NCBI RefSeq assembly: GCF_051014445.1
Contig: NC_135143.1
Span: forward strand, 682,001-746,000
DNA from: Colletes latitarsis
Lineage: Eukaryota > Arthropoda > Insecta > Hymenoptera > Colletidae
DNA length: 64,000 nucleotides
Direction of reading: 5' to 3'
Shown: positions 52,281 through 64,000 of the stretch, one piece after another
How the letters are laid out: the number at the start of each line of letters is the position of its first letter
How positions within the stretch are numbered: position 1 is the first letter of the stretch
Made by a program: the position numbers and the translations under genes
The notes under the pieces: model-generated
Told to the model about the DNA's origin: nothing
What the model saw: only the letters and a program-made list of their open reading frames with translations
Database searches by the model: none

Positions 52281-52609
52281 AGACCTATCCCAGACCTAAC
52301 CGGTTTTATCCTCTAAAATACTGACCGAAACCAGGTTTAATTAACTGTTTCTATGTGGTACCACATTACTACGTGATTCAAACCCGAAAAAACCCAGGAT
52401 CTGGTAAACAAGTTTGCGAAGAAGGCAAAAACATGAGCCAGATGCGGGCATAAACCTGGCCTTACCCAGACCTAACCGGTTTTATCCTATAAAATATTCA
52501 TCGAAACCAGGTTTAGTTGACACTTACTGTGTGGTACCACATTCCTACGTGATTCAAACCCGAAAAAATCCCAGGATCTGGCCAACAAGTATGCGAAGAA
52601 GGCAAAATC

Positions 52610-53340
52610 ATGAGACAGATGCGGGCATAAACCAGGCCTAACCCAGACCTAACCGGTTTTATCCTGTAACATATTGATCCAAACCGGGTTTAATTGACTG
52701 TTACAATGTGGTACCACATTACTACGCGATTCAAACCCGAAAAAACCCAGCATCTGGCCAACAAGTATGCGAAGAAGGCAAAATCATGAGCCAGATACGG
52801 GCATAACCCAGACCTATCCCAGACCTAACCGGTTTTATCCTCTAAAATACTGACCGAAACCAGGTTTAATTGACTGTTTCTATGTGGTACCACATTACTA
52901 CGTGATTCAAACCCGAAAAAACCCAGGATCTGGCCAACAAGTATGCGAAGAAGGCAAAATCATGCGCCTGATGCGGGCATAACCCAGACCTAACCGGTTT
53001 TATCCTGTAACATATTGATCCAAACCAGGTTTAATTGACTGTTACAATGTTGTACCACATTCCTACGTGATTCAAACCAGAGAAAACCAAGGATCTGGCC
53101 AACAAGAATGCGGAAAAGGCAAAATCATGAGCCAGATGCGGGCATAACCCAGACCTAACCCAGACCAAACCGGTGTTATCCTCTAAAGTATTGATCGAAA
53201 CCAGGCTTAATTGTCTGTCACAGTATGCTACCACATTACTACATGATACACACCAGAGAAAACCAAGGATCTGGCCAACAAGAATGCGGAGAAGGCAAAC
53301 TCATGAGCCAGATGCGGGCATAACCCAGACCTAACCCAGA
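52610..53340 (+). repeat. Duplicated block, right member (pair with 50860-51590)
   Basis: Right partner of the 1,750-bp pair. A private change is cagcatctgg near 52750 where almost all monomers have caggatctgg. It leads directly into the 528-bp trimer repeat at 53341. Confidence 0.87.
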
Positions 53341-54300
53341 CCTAACCTGTGTTACCGACTGAAATACTGACCCAATCCAGGTTTAATTGACTGTTACTGT
53401 GTGGTACCATATTACTACGTGACTCAAGCTCGAAAAAACCCAGGATCTGGCCAACAAGTATGCGAAGAAGGCAAAATCATGAGCCAGTTGCGGGCATAAC
53501 CCAGGCCTAACCCAGACCTAACCGGTTTTATCCTCTAAAATATTGATCGAAACCAGGCTTAATTGTCTGTCACAGTACGCTACCACATTACTACATGATA
53601 CACACCAGAGAAAACCAAGGATCTGGCCAACAAGAATGCGGAGAAGGCAAACTCATGAGGCAGATGCGGGCATAACCCGAACCTAACCCAGACCTAACCG
53701 GTTTTATCCTGTAACGTATTGATCCAAACCGGGTTTAATTGACTGTTACAATGTGGTACCACATTACTACGTGATCCAAACCCGAAAAAACCCAGGATCT
53801 GGCCAACAAGAATGCGAAGAAGGCAAAATCATGAGCCAGATGCCGGCATAACCCAGACCTAACCCAGACCTAACCTGTGTTACCGACTGAAATACTGACC
53901 TAATCCAGGTTTAATTGACTGTTACTGTGTGGTACCATATTACTACGTGACTCAAGCTCGAAAAAACCCAGGATCTGACCAACAAGTATGCGAAGAAGGC
54001 AAAATCATGAGCCAGTTGCGGGCATAACCCAGGCCTAACCCAGACCTAACCGGTTTTATCCTCTAAAATATTGATCGAAACCAGGCTTAATTGTCTGTCA
54101 CAGTATGCTACCACATTACTACATGATACACACCAGAGAAAACCAAGGATCTGGCCAACAAGAATGCGGAGAAGGCAAACTCATGAGCCAGATGCGGGCA
54201 TAACCCGAACCTAACCCAGACCTAACCGGTTTTATCCTGTAACATATTGATCCAAACCAGGTTTAATTGACTGTTACAATGTGGTACCACATTCCTACGT
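53341..54300 (+). repeat. 528-bp (three-monomer) tandem repeat
   Basis: The series begins with cctaacctgtgttaccg at 53341 and again at 53869. The next monomer has gagccagttg at 53481 and 54009, and the third has ctacatgata with cacagta. The second copy follows the first until about 54300, where aaccagcgaaaacc replaces aacccgaaaaaacc. The agttgcggg and ctacatgata monomers recur once more near 54.54-54.7 kb. Confidence 0.86.
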
Positions 54301-55209
54301 GATTCAAACCAGCGAAAACCAAGGATCGGGCCAACAAGAATGCGGAAAAGGCAAAATCATGAGCCAGATGCGGGCATAACCAAGATCTAACCCAGACCTA
54401 ACCGGTGTTATCCTCTGAAATATTGATCGAAACCAGGTTTAATTGTCTGTTTCAGTGTGCTACCACATTACTACGTGATTCAAACCCGAAAGAACCCAGG
54501 ATCTGGCCAACAAGAATGCGGAAAAGGCAAAATCATGAGCCAGTTGCGGGCATAACCCAGGCCTAACCCAGACCTAACCGGTTTTATCCTCTAAAATATT
54601 GATCGAAACCAGGCTTAATTGTCTGTCACAGTATGCTACCACATTACTACATGATACACACCAGAGAAAACCAAGGATCTGGCCAACAAGAATGCGGAGA
54701 AGGCAAAATCATGAGCCAGATGCGGGCATAACCCAGACCTAACCCAGACCAAACCGGTGTTATCCTCTAAAGTATTGATCGAAACCAGGTTTAATTGACT
54801 GTTTCAGTGAGGTACCACATTACTACGTGATTCAAATCCGAAAAAACCCAGGATCTGGCCAACAAGTATGCGAAGAAGGCAAAATCAAGAGCCAGATGCG
54901 GGCATAACCCAGACTTTACCCAGACCTAACCGGGGTTACCGACTAAAATACTGACCGAAACCAGGTTTAATTGACTGTTTCTATGTGGTACCACATTACT
55001 ACGTGATTCAAACCCGAAAAAACCCAGGATCTGCTAAACAAGTTTGCGAAGAAGGCAAAAACATGAGCCAGATGCGGGCATAAACCTGGCCTAACCCAGA
55101 CCTAACCGGTTTTATCCTGTAACAGATTGATCCAAACCGGGTTTAATTGACTGTTACAATGTGGTACCACATTACTACGTGATTCAAACCCGAAAAAACC
55201 CAGGATCTG

Positions 55210-55370
55210 GCCAACAAGTAAGCGAAGAAGGCAAAATCATGAGATTGATGCGGGCATAAACCAGGCCTAACACAGACCTAACCGGTTTTATCCTATAAAA
55301 TATTCATCGAAACCAGGTTTAATTGACTGTTTCTATGTGGCACCACATTACTACGTGATCCAAACACGAA
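55210..55370 (+). repeat. Monomer-scale copy shared with 56785-56945
   Basis: The rare text aagtaagcgaag followed by gagattgatgcggg occurs at 55241 and 56816, 1,575 bp apart, and is followed in both by aaccaggcctaacacag and ataaaatattcatcg. Confidence 0.8.
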
Positions 55371-55589
55371 AAAACCCAGGATCTGGCCAACAAGTATGCG
55401 AAGAAGGCAAAATCATAAGCCACATGCGGGCATAACCCAGAACTAACCCAGACCTAACCGGTGCTATCCTCTAAAATATTGATCGAAACCAGGTTTAATT
55501 GACTGTTTCTATGTGGTACCACATTACTACGTGATTCAAACACGAAAAAACCCAGGATCTGGCCAACAAGTATGCGAAGAAGGCAAAAT

Positions 55590-56455
55590 CATGAGCCAGA
55601 TGCGGGCATAACCAAGATCTAACCCAGACCTAACCGGTGTTATCCTCTGAAATATTCATCGAAACCAGGTTTAATTGTCTGTTTCAGTGTGCTACCACAT
55701 TACTACGTGATTCAAACCCGAAAGAACCCAGGATCTGGCCAACAAGAATGCGGAAAAGGCAAAATCATGAGCCAGATGCGTGCATAACCCAGACCTAACC
55801 CATACCTAACCGGTGTTATGCTCTAAAATATTGACCGAATCCAGGTTTAGTTGACTGTTACTGTGTGGTACCACATTCCTATGTGATTCAAACCCGAAAA
55901 AAACCCAGGATCTGGCCAACAAGTATGCGAAGAAGGCAAAATCATGAGACAGATGCGGGCATAAACCAGGCCTAACACAGACCTAACCGGTTCTATCCTA
56001 TAAAATATTCATCGAAACCAGGTTTAATTGACTGTTTCTATGTGGTACCACATTACTACGTGATTCAAACCCGAAAAAACCCAGGATCTGGCCAACAAGT
56101 ATGCGAAGAAGACAAAATCATGAGCCTGATGCGGGCATAACCCAGACCTAACCGGTGTTATCCTCTAAAATATTGACCGAATCCAGGTTTAGTTGACTGT
56201 TACTGTGTGGTACCACACTCCTACGTGATTCAAACCCGAAAAAACCCAGGATCTGGCCAACAAGTATGCGAAGAAGGCAAAATCATGAGCCAGATGCGGG
56301 CATAACCCAGGCCTAACCCGGACCTAACCGGTGTTATCCTCTAAAATATTGATCGAAACCAGGTTTAATTGACTGTTTCATTGAGGTACCACATTACTAC
56401 GTGATTCAAATCCGAAAAAACCCAGGATCTGGCCAACAAGTATGCGCAGAAGGCA
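55590..56455 (+). repeat. Duplicated block (pair with 61370-62235)
   Basis: Aligns at +5,780 bp: aaccaagatctaaccc near 55612 and 61392, gttatgctctaaaat near 55816 and 61596, ggttctatcctataaaat near 55989 and 61769, and tgagcctgat at 56121 and 61901. Part of the same series also appears at about 58.74-59.1 kb, so this order was copied at least twice. Confidence 0.83.
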
Positions 56456-57169
56456 AAATCATGAGCCAGATGCGGGCATAACCCAGACCTAACCCAGACC
56501 TATCCGGTTTTATCCTCTAAAATACTGACCGAATCCAGGTTTCATTGACTGTTTCTATGTGGTACCACATTACTACGTGATTCAAACCCGAAAAAAACCC
56601 AGGATCTGGCCAACAAGTATGCGAAGAAAGCAAAATCATGAGCCAGATGCGGGCATAACCCAGACCTAACCCAGACCTAACCGGTTTTATCCTCTAAAAT
56701 ACTGACCGAATCCAGGTTTCATTGACTGTTTCTATGTGGTACCACATTACTACGTGATTCAAACCCGAAAAAACCCAGGATCTGGCCAACAAGTAAGCGA
56801 AGAAGGCAAAATCATGAGATTGATGCGGGCATAAACCAGGCCTAACACAGACCTAACCGGTTTTATCCTATAAAATATTCATCGAAACCAGGTTTAATTG
56901 ACTGTTTCTATGTGGCACCACATTCCTACGTGATCCAAACCCGAAAAAATCCCAGGATCTGGCCAACAAGTATGCGAAGAAGGCAAAATCATGAGACAGA
57001 TGCGGGCATAACCCAGACCTATCCCAGACCTAACCGGTTTTATCCTCTAAAATACTGACCGAAACCAGGTTTAATTGCCTGTTTCTATGTGGTACCACAT
57101 TACTACGTGATTCAAACCCGAAAAAACCCAGGATCTGGCCAACAAGTATGCGAAGAAGGCAAAATCATG

Positions 57170-57850
57170 AGCCTGATGCGGGCATAACCCAGACCTAACC
57201 GGTTTTATCCTGTAACATATTGATCCAAACCAGGTTTAATTGACTGTTACAATGTGGTACCACATTCCTACGTGATTCATACCAGAGAAAACCAAGGATC
57301 TGGCCAACAAGAATGCGGAAAAGGCAAAATCATGAGCCAGATGCGGGCATAACCCAGACCTAACCCAGACCAAACCGGTGTTATCCTCTAAAGTATTGAT
57401 CGAAACCAGGTTTAATTGACTGTTTCAGTGAGGTACCACATTACTACGTGATTCAAATCCGAAAAAACCCAGGATCTGGCCAACAAGTATGCGAAGAAGG
57501 CAAAATCATGAGCCTGATGCGGGCATAACCCAGACCTAACCGGTTTTATCCTGTAACATATTGATCCAAACCAGGTTTAATTGACTGTTACAATGTGGTA
57601 CCACATTCCTACGTGATTCATACCAGAGAAAACCAAGGATCTGGCCAACAAGAATGCGGAAAAGGCAAAATCATGAGCCAGATGCGGGCATAACCCAGAC
57701 CTAACCCAGACCAAACCGGTGTTATCCTCTAAAGTATTGATCGAAACCAGGTTTAATTGACTGTTTCTATGTGGTACCACATTACTACGTGATTCAAACA
57801 CGAAAAAACCCAGGATCTGGCCAACAAGTATGCGAAGAAGGCAAAATCAT
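57170..57850 (+). repeat. 341-bp (one long plus one short monomer) tandem duplication
   Basis: The dimer with cctgtaacatattg (57210 and 57551) and the private change gattcataccagag recurs at +341 bp, which is 176 + 165. Short junctions lie at 57188 and 57529. The pair ends where ctatgtgg replaces cagtgagg near 57767. Confidence 0.86.
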
Positions 57851-59284
57851 GAGCCAGATATGGGCATAACCAAGATCTAACCCAGACCTAACCGGTGTTA
57901 TCCTCTGAAATATTGATCGATACCAGGTTTAATTGCCTGTTTCAGTGTGCTACCACATTACTACGTGATTCAAACCCGAAAGAACCCAGGATCTGGCCAA
58001 GAAGAATGCGGAAAAGGCAAAATCATGAGCCAGATGCGTGCATAACCCAGACCTAACCCATACCTAACCGGTGTTATGCTCTAAAATATTGACCGAATCC
58101 AGGTTTAGGTGACTGTTACTGTGTGGTACCACATTCCTATGTGATTCAAACCCGAAAAAACCCAGCATCTGGCCAACAAGTATGCGAAGAAGGCAAAATC
58201 ATGAGACAGATGCGGGCATAAACCAGGCCTAACACAGACCTAACCGGTTTTATCCTATAAAATATTGATCGAAACCAGGTTTAATTGACTGTTTCTATGT
58301 GGTACCACATTACTACGTGATTCAAACCCGAAAAAACCCAGGATCTGGCCAACAAGTATGCGAACAAGGCAAAATCATAAGCCACATGCAGGCATAAGCC
58401 AGACCTAACCCAGACCTAACCGGTGCTATCCTCTAAAATATTGATCGAAACCAGGTTTAATTGACTGTTTCATTGAGGTACCACATTACTACGTGATTCA
58501 TACCGGAAAAAACCCAGGATCTGCTAAACAAGTTTGCGAAGAAGGCAAAAACATGAGCCAGATGCGGGCATAAACCTGGCCTAACCCAGACCTAACCGGT
58601 TTTATCCTGTCACATATTGATCCAAACCAGGTTTAATTGACTGTTTCTATATGGTACCACATTACTACGTGATTCAAACACGAAAAAACCCAGGATCTGG
58701 CCAACAAGTATGCGAAGAAGGCAAAATCATGAGCCAGATGCGGGCATAACCAAGATCTAACCCAGACCTAACCGGTGTTATCCTCTGAAATATTGATCGA
58801 AACCAGGTTTAATTGTCTGTTTCAGTGTGCTACCACATTCCTATGTGATTCAAACCCGAAAAAAACCCAGGATCTGGCCAACAAGTATGCGAAGAAGGCA
58901 AAATCATGAGACAGATGCGGGCATAAGCCAGGCCTAACACAGACCTAACCGGTTCTATCCTATAAAATATTCATCGAAACCAGGTTTAATTGACTGTTTC
59001 TATGTGGTACCACATTACTACGTGATTCAAACCCGACAAAACCCAGGATCTGGCCAACAAGTATGCGAAGAAGACAAAATCATGAGCCTGATGCGGGCAT
59101 AACCCGAACCTAACCCAGACCTAACCGGTTTTATCCTCTAAAGTATTGATTGAAACCAGTTTTAATTGACTGTTTCAGTGAGGTACCACATTACTACGTG
59201 ATACAAATCCGAAGAAACCCAGGATCTGGCCAACAAGTATGCGAAGAAGGCAAAATCATGAGCCAGATGCGGGCATAACCCAGA

Positions 59285-59790
59285 CCTAACCCAGACCTAA
59301 CCTGTGTTACCGACTGAAATACCGACCGAATCCAGGTTTAATTGACTGTTACTGTGTGGTACCATATTACTACGTGACTCAAGCTCGAAAAAACCCAGGA
59401 TCTGGCCAACAAGTATGCGAAGAAGGCAAAATCATGAGCCAGATGCGGGCATGACCCAGGCCTAACCCAGACCTAACCGGTTTTATCCTCTAAAATATTG
59501 ATCGAAACCAGGTTTAATTGCCTGTCACAGTATGCTACCACATTACTACGTGATACACACCAGAGAAAACCAAGGATCTGGCCAACAAGAATGCGGAGAA
59601 GGCTAAATTATGAGCCAGATGAGGGCATAACCCAGACCTAACCCAGACCAAACCAGGGTTACCGACTAAAATACTGACCGAAACCAGGTTTAATTGACTG
59701 TTTCTATGTGGTACCACATTACTGCGTGATTCAAACCCGAAAAAACCCAGGATCTGGCCTACAAGAATGCGGAAAAGGCAAAATCATGAG
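59285..59790 (+). repeat. Duplicated block (pair with 62620-63125)
   Basis: Aligns at +3,335 bp. Shared rare text: gcatgacccaggcc, ggctaaattatgagcc, accaaaccagggttaccg and ggcctacaagaatgcgg. A private change here is ataccgacc near 59320. Confidence 0.85.
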
Positions 59791-60019
59791 CCAGATGAGG
59801 GCATAACCCAGACCTAACCCAGACCTAACCGGTGTTATCCTCTAAAATATTGATCGAAACCAGGTTTAATTGACTGTTTCTATGTGGTACCCCATTACTA
59901 CGTGATTCAAACCCGAAAAAACCCAGGATCTGGCCAACAAGTATGCGAAGAAAGCAAAATCATGAGCCAGATGCGGGCATAACCCAGACCTAACCCAGAC
60001 CTAACCGGTTTTATCCTCT

Positions 60020-60400
60020 AAAATACTGACCGAATCCAGGGTTTAATTGGCTGTTTCTGTGTGGTACCACATTACTACGTGATTCTAACCCGAAAAAACC
60101 CAGGATCTGGTAAACAAGATTGCGAAGAAGGCAAAAACATGAACCAGAAGCGGGCCTAAACCTGGCCTAACCCAGACCTAACCGGTTTTATCCTATAAGA
60201 TATTCATCGAAACCAGGTTTAGTTGACTGTTACTGTGTGGTACCACATTCCTACGTGATTCAAACCCGAAAAAACCCAGGATCTGGTAAACAAGTTTGCG
60301 AAGAAGGCAAAAACATGAGCCAGATGCGGGCATAAACCTGGCCTAACCCAGACCTAACCGGTTTTAGCCTATAAAATATTCATCGAAACCAGGTTTAGTT
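60020..60400 (+). repeat. Adjacent ggtaaacaag-type monomers
   Basis: Two neighbouring monomers carry ggtaaacaag and aacctggcctaaccc (near 60110 and 60287), with ataagatattcatcg and ataaaatattcatcg behind them. The first shows several private changes (an extra g in ccagggttta, ttggctgttt, aaccagaagcgggcc), which make it one of the more diverged monomers on the right side. Confidence 0.7.
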
Positions 60401-63090
60401 GACTGTTTCTATGTGGTACCACATTACTACGTGATTCAAACCCGAAAAAACCCAGGATCTGGCCAACAAGTATGCGAAGAAGGCAAAATCATGAGCCTGA
60501 TGCGGGCATAACCCGAACCTAACCCAGACCTAACCGGTTTTATCCTGTAACATATTGATCCAAACCAGGTTTAATTGACTGTTACAATGTGGTACCACAT
60601 TCCTACGTGATTCAAACCAGAGAAAACCAAGGATCTGGCCAACAAGAATGCGGAAAATGCAAAATCATGAGCCAGATGTGGGCATAACCCAGACCTAACC
60701 CAGACCTAACCGGTGTTATCCTCTAAAGTATTGATTGAAACCAGGTTTAATTTACTGTTTCAGTGAGGTACCACATTACTACGTGATTCAAATCCGAAGA
60801 AACCCAGGATCTGGCCAACAAGTATGCGAAGAAGGCAAAATCATGAGCCAGATGCGGGCATAACCCAGACCTAACCCAAACCTAACCGGGGTAACCGACT
60901 AAAATACTGACCGAAACCAGGTTTAATTGACTGTTTCTATGTGGTACCACATTACTACGTGATTCAAACCCGAAAAAACCCAGGATCTGCTAAACATGTT
61001 TGCGAAGAAGGCAAAAACATGAGCCAGATGCGGGCATAAACCTGGCCTAACCCAGACCTAACCGGTTTTATCCTGTAACATATTGATCCAAACCGGGTTT
61101 AATTGACTGTTACAATGTGGTACCACATTACTACGTGATTCAAACCCGCAAAAACCCAGGATCTGGCCAACAAGTATGCGAAGAAGGCAAAATCATGAGA
61201 CAGATGCGGGCATAAACCAGGCCTAACACAGACCTAACCGGTTTTATCGTATAAAATATTCATCGAAACCAGGTTTAATTGACTGTTTCTATGTGGCACC
61301 ACATTACTACGTGATTCAAACACGAAAAAACCCAGGATCTGGCCAACAAGTATGCGAAGAAGGCAAAATCATGAGCCAGATGCGGGCATAACCAAGATCT
61401 AACCCAGACCTAACCGGTGTTATCCTCTGAAATATTGATCGATACCAGGTTTAATTGTCTGTTTCAGTGTGCTACCACATTACTACGTGATTCAAACCCG
61501 AAAGAAACCAGGATCTGGCCAACAAGAATGCGGAAAAGGCAAAATCATGAGCCAGATGCGTGCATAACCCAGACCTAACCCATACCTAACCGGTGTTATG
61601 CTCTAAAATATTGACCGAATCCAGGTTTAGTTGACTGTTACTGTGTGGTACCACATTCCAATGTGATTCAAACCCGAAAAAAACCCAGGATCTGGCCAAC
61701 AAGTATGCGAAGAAGGCAAAATCATGAGACAGATGCGGGCATAAGCCAGGCCTAACACAGACCTCACCGGTTCTATCCTATAAAATATTCATCGAAACCA
61801 GGTTTAATTGACTGTTTCTATGTGGTACCACATTACTACGTGATTCAAACCCGAAAAAACCCAGGATCTGGCCAATAAGTATGCGAAGAAGGCAAAATCA
61901 TGAGCCTGATGCGGGCATAACACAGACCTAACCGGTGTTATCCTCTAAAATATTGACCGAATCCAGGTTTAGTTGACTGTTACTGTGTGGTACCACATTC
62001 CTACGTGATTCAAACCCGAAAAAACCCAGGATCTGGCCAACAAGTATGCGAAGAAGGCAAAATCATGAGCCAGATGCGGGCATAACCCAGGCCTAACCCG
62101 GACCTAACCGGTGTTATCCTCTAAAATATTGATCGAAACCAGGTTTAATTGACTGTTTCATTGAGGTACCACATTACTACGTGATTCAAATCCGAAAAAA
62201 CCCAGGATCTGGCCAACAAGTATGCGAAGAAGGCAAAATCATGAGCCAGATGCGGGCATAACCCAGACCTAACCCAGACCTAACCGGTGTTACCGACTAA
62301 AATACTGACGGAATCCACGTTTAGTTGACTGTTACCGTGTGGTACCACATTACTACGTGACACAAGCTCGAAAAAACCCAGGATCTGGCCGACAAGTATG
62401 CGAAGAAGGCAAAATTATGAGCCAGATGCGGGCATAACCCAGGCCTAACCCAGACCTAACCGGTTTTATCCTGTAACATATTGATCCAAACCGGGTTTAA
62501 TTGACTGTTACAATGTGGTACCACATTACTACGTGATTCCAACCCGAAAAAACCCAGGATCTGGCCAACAAGTATGCGAAGAAGGCAAAATCATGAGCCA
62601 GATGCGGGCATAACCCAGACCTAACCCAGACCTAACCTGTGTTACCGACTGAAATACTGACCGAATCCAGGTTTAATTGACTGTTACTGTGTGGTACCAT
62701 ATTACTACGTGACTCAAGCTCGAAAAAACCCAGGATCTGGCCAACAAGTATGCGAAGAAGGCAAAATCATGAGCCAGATGCGGGCATGACCCAGGCCTAA
62801 CCCAGACCTAACCGGTTTTATCCTCTAAAATATTGACCGAAACCAGGTTTAATTGTCTGTCACAGTATGCTACCACATTACTACGTGATACACACCAGAG
62901 AAAACCAAGGATCTGGCCAACAAGAATGCGGAGAAGGCTAAATTATGAGCCAGATGCGGGCATAACCCAGACCTAACCCAGACCAAACCAGGGTTACCGA
63001 CTAAAATACTGACCGAAACCAGGTTTAATTGACTGTTTCTATGTGGTACCACATTACTGCGTGATTCAAACCCGAAAAAACCCAGGATCT

Positions 63091-63607
63091 GGCCTACAAG
63101 AATGCGGAAAAGGCAAAATCATGAGCCAGATGAGGGCGTAACCCAGACCTAACCGGTGTTATCCTCTAAAATATTGATCGAAACCAGGTTTAATTGACTG
63201 TTTCTATGTGGTACCACATTACTACGTGATTCAAACCCGAAAAAACCCAGGATCTGGCCTACAAGAATGCGGAAAAGGCAAAATCATGAGCCAGATGAGG
63301 GCATAACCCAGACCTAACCCAGACCTAACCGGTGTTATCCTCTAAAATATTGATCGAAACCAGGTTTAATTGACTGTTTCTATGTGGTACCACATTACTA
63401 CGTGATTCAAACCCGAAAAAACCCAGGATCTGGCCTACAAGAATGCGGAAAAGGCAAAATCATGAGCCAGATGAGGGCATAACCCAGACCTAACCCAGAC
63501 CTAACCGGTGTTATCCTCTAAAATATTGATCGAAACCAGGTTTAATTGACTGTTTCTATGTGGTACCACATTACTACGTGATTCAAACCCGAAAAAACCC
63601 AGGATCT
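63091..63607 (+). repeat. Homogenised run: three near-identical adjacent monomers
   Basis: The rare ggcctacaagaatgcgg followed by gatgagggc occurs at 63091, 63256 and 63432, spaced 165 and 176 bp. The 165-bp step is a short monomer (junction 63142). All three share ctatgtgg, cgtgattcaaacccg and ttgatcgaaacc. This is recent monomer-level amplification near the right end. Confidence 0.86.
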
Positions 63608-64000
63608 GGCCAACAAGTATGCGAAGAAGACAAAATCATGAGCCTGATGCGGGCATAACCCAGACCTAACCGGTGTTATCCTCTAAAATATTGACCGAAT
63701 CCAGGTTTAGTTGACTGTTACTGTGTGGTACCACATTACTACGTGATACAAACCCGAAAGAACCCAGGATCTGGCCAACAAGAATGCGGAAAAGGCAAAA
63801 TCATGAGCCAGATGCGTCCATAACCCAGACCTAACCCATACCTAACCGGTGTTATGCTCTAAAATATTGACCGAATCCAGGTTTAGTTGACTGTTACTGT
63901 GTGGTACCACATTCCTATGTGATTCAAACCCGAAAAAAACCCACGATCTGGCCAACAAGTATGCGAAGAAGGCAAAATCATGAGACAGATGCGGGCATAA

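Larger units (their letters stand above)
1..64000 (+). repeat. Satellite DNA array, 176-bp monomer, spanning the whole window
   Basis: The same unit repeats head to tail from the first base to the last with no interruption. Landmarks recur every 176 bp: a cccagacctaa doublet, ccggt, an A-rich block around ctaaaatattga, ccaggttta, ggtaccacatt, acgtgattcaa, an A-tract after cccg, ggatctggccaac, atgcgaagaaggc and gagccagatgcgggcat. With about 27 short 165-bp forms, the window holds roughly 365 monomers. All run in the same direction; I saw no inversion and no foreign insertion. A typical monomer has 77 G+C in 176 bases. A nucleosome-sized unit in a long gene-free array is typical of eukaryotic centromeric or pericentromeric satellites, but location and species are inference. 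The array continues beyond both window ends. Every stretch without a listed sub-feature holds ordinary monomers of this family. Confidence 0.98.
45300..64000 (+). repeat. Right domain: patchwork of short-range duplications
   Basis: Here the 3-4.5 kb order of the central domain is lost. Instead, pairs with periods of 341, 528, 1,575, 1,750, 3,335, 4,032, 5,780 and 6,310 bp overlap and interleave. Monomers outside the listed pairs (for example 54.3-55.2, 58.0-59.2 and 60.4-61.3 kb) are ordinary members of the family, and nothing else is present. Confidence 0.8.

Noticed and set aside
1..64000. Protein-coding genes in the 60-101 codon open frames on both strands
   Set aside because: All lie wholly inside the satellite, have no domain or start context, and copies differ only as the surrounding repeat does.
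1..64000. CENP-B box in the monomer
   Set aside because: I checked both strands of the typical monomer for TTCGnnnnAnnCGGG. TTCG occurs in several places, but none is followed by the required A and CGGG at the right spacing.
1..64000. CRISPR array
   Set aside because: There are regular repeats, but the whole 176-bp unit repeats with no unique spacers and no cas genes.
1..64000. 176 and 165 being multiples of 11, suggesting the monomer grew from an 11-bp unit
   Set aside because: Writing the monomer as sixteen 11-mers shows no convincing similarity beyond the obvious doublet; the arithmetic is probably coincidence.
1..64000. Known plant centromere repeats of 176-180 bp (Arabidopsis or Brassica type)
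   Set aside because: The length is similar, but I see none of the sequence I associate with those families; length alone is not evidence of relationship.
1..64000. Transposable-element or LTR origin of the block duplications
   Set aside because: No terminal repeats, target-site duplications, polymerase or integrase-like sequence. Block edges fall inside ordinary monomers and offsets are whole monomers, which fits unequal exchange.

Overview
The whole 64 kb window is one uninterrupted, head-to-tail satellite DNA array. The basic unit is 176 bp, about 44% GC in a typical copy counted by hand. A shorter 165 bp form lacks one copy of an 11-bp direct repeat (cccagacctaa). About 365 monomers fit in the window and all lie in the same orientation. 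I found no gene, RNA gene, transposable-element insertion, CRISPR array, origin, or single-copy DNA. The array starts and ends mid-array, so neither edge of the satellite is seen. Open reading frames of 60-101 codons occur, but they read across satellite monomers in arbitrary frames and recur only where the DNA itself was recently duplicated; I treat them as non-coding.

This is eukaryotic nuclear DNA. A monomer of roughly nucleosome length, strict tandem order, higher-order structure and absence of genes are what centromeric or pericentromeric satellites look like in plants and animals. I do not recognise the monomer as a named satellite and cannot assign a species. There is no CENP-B box, but each monomer carries a short perfect palindrome centred on GGTACC, up to 16 bp.

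Layout. (1) About 1-13.6 kb: diverged monomers with a repeating order of about 3,504 bp seen near 0.2, 3.7 and 7.2 kb, plus a local run of near-identical monomers at 6.3-6.85 kb. (2) About 13.6-24.8 kb: a nearly identical 3,162-bp tandem duplication, then a nearly identical 1,936-bp tandem duplication. (3) About 24.8-45.3 kb: higher-order repeat copies of about 3-4.5 kb. One two-monomer marker recurs six times at spacings of 4,569, 3,864, 3,688, 3,160 and 2,996 bp, each close to a whole number of monomers. Block 18.4-22.05 kb is also copied at 26.4-30.8 kb. (4) About 45.1-64 kb: a patchwork of shorter duplications (periods 1,575, 1,750, 528, 341, 5,780 and 3,335 bp) and short homogenised runs.

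There are no genes to work together. The biology on show is array evolution: repeated unequal exchange or amplification in whole-monomer steps, gain and loss of an 11-bp unit, and shuffling of sequence variants between monomers.
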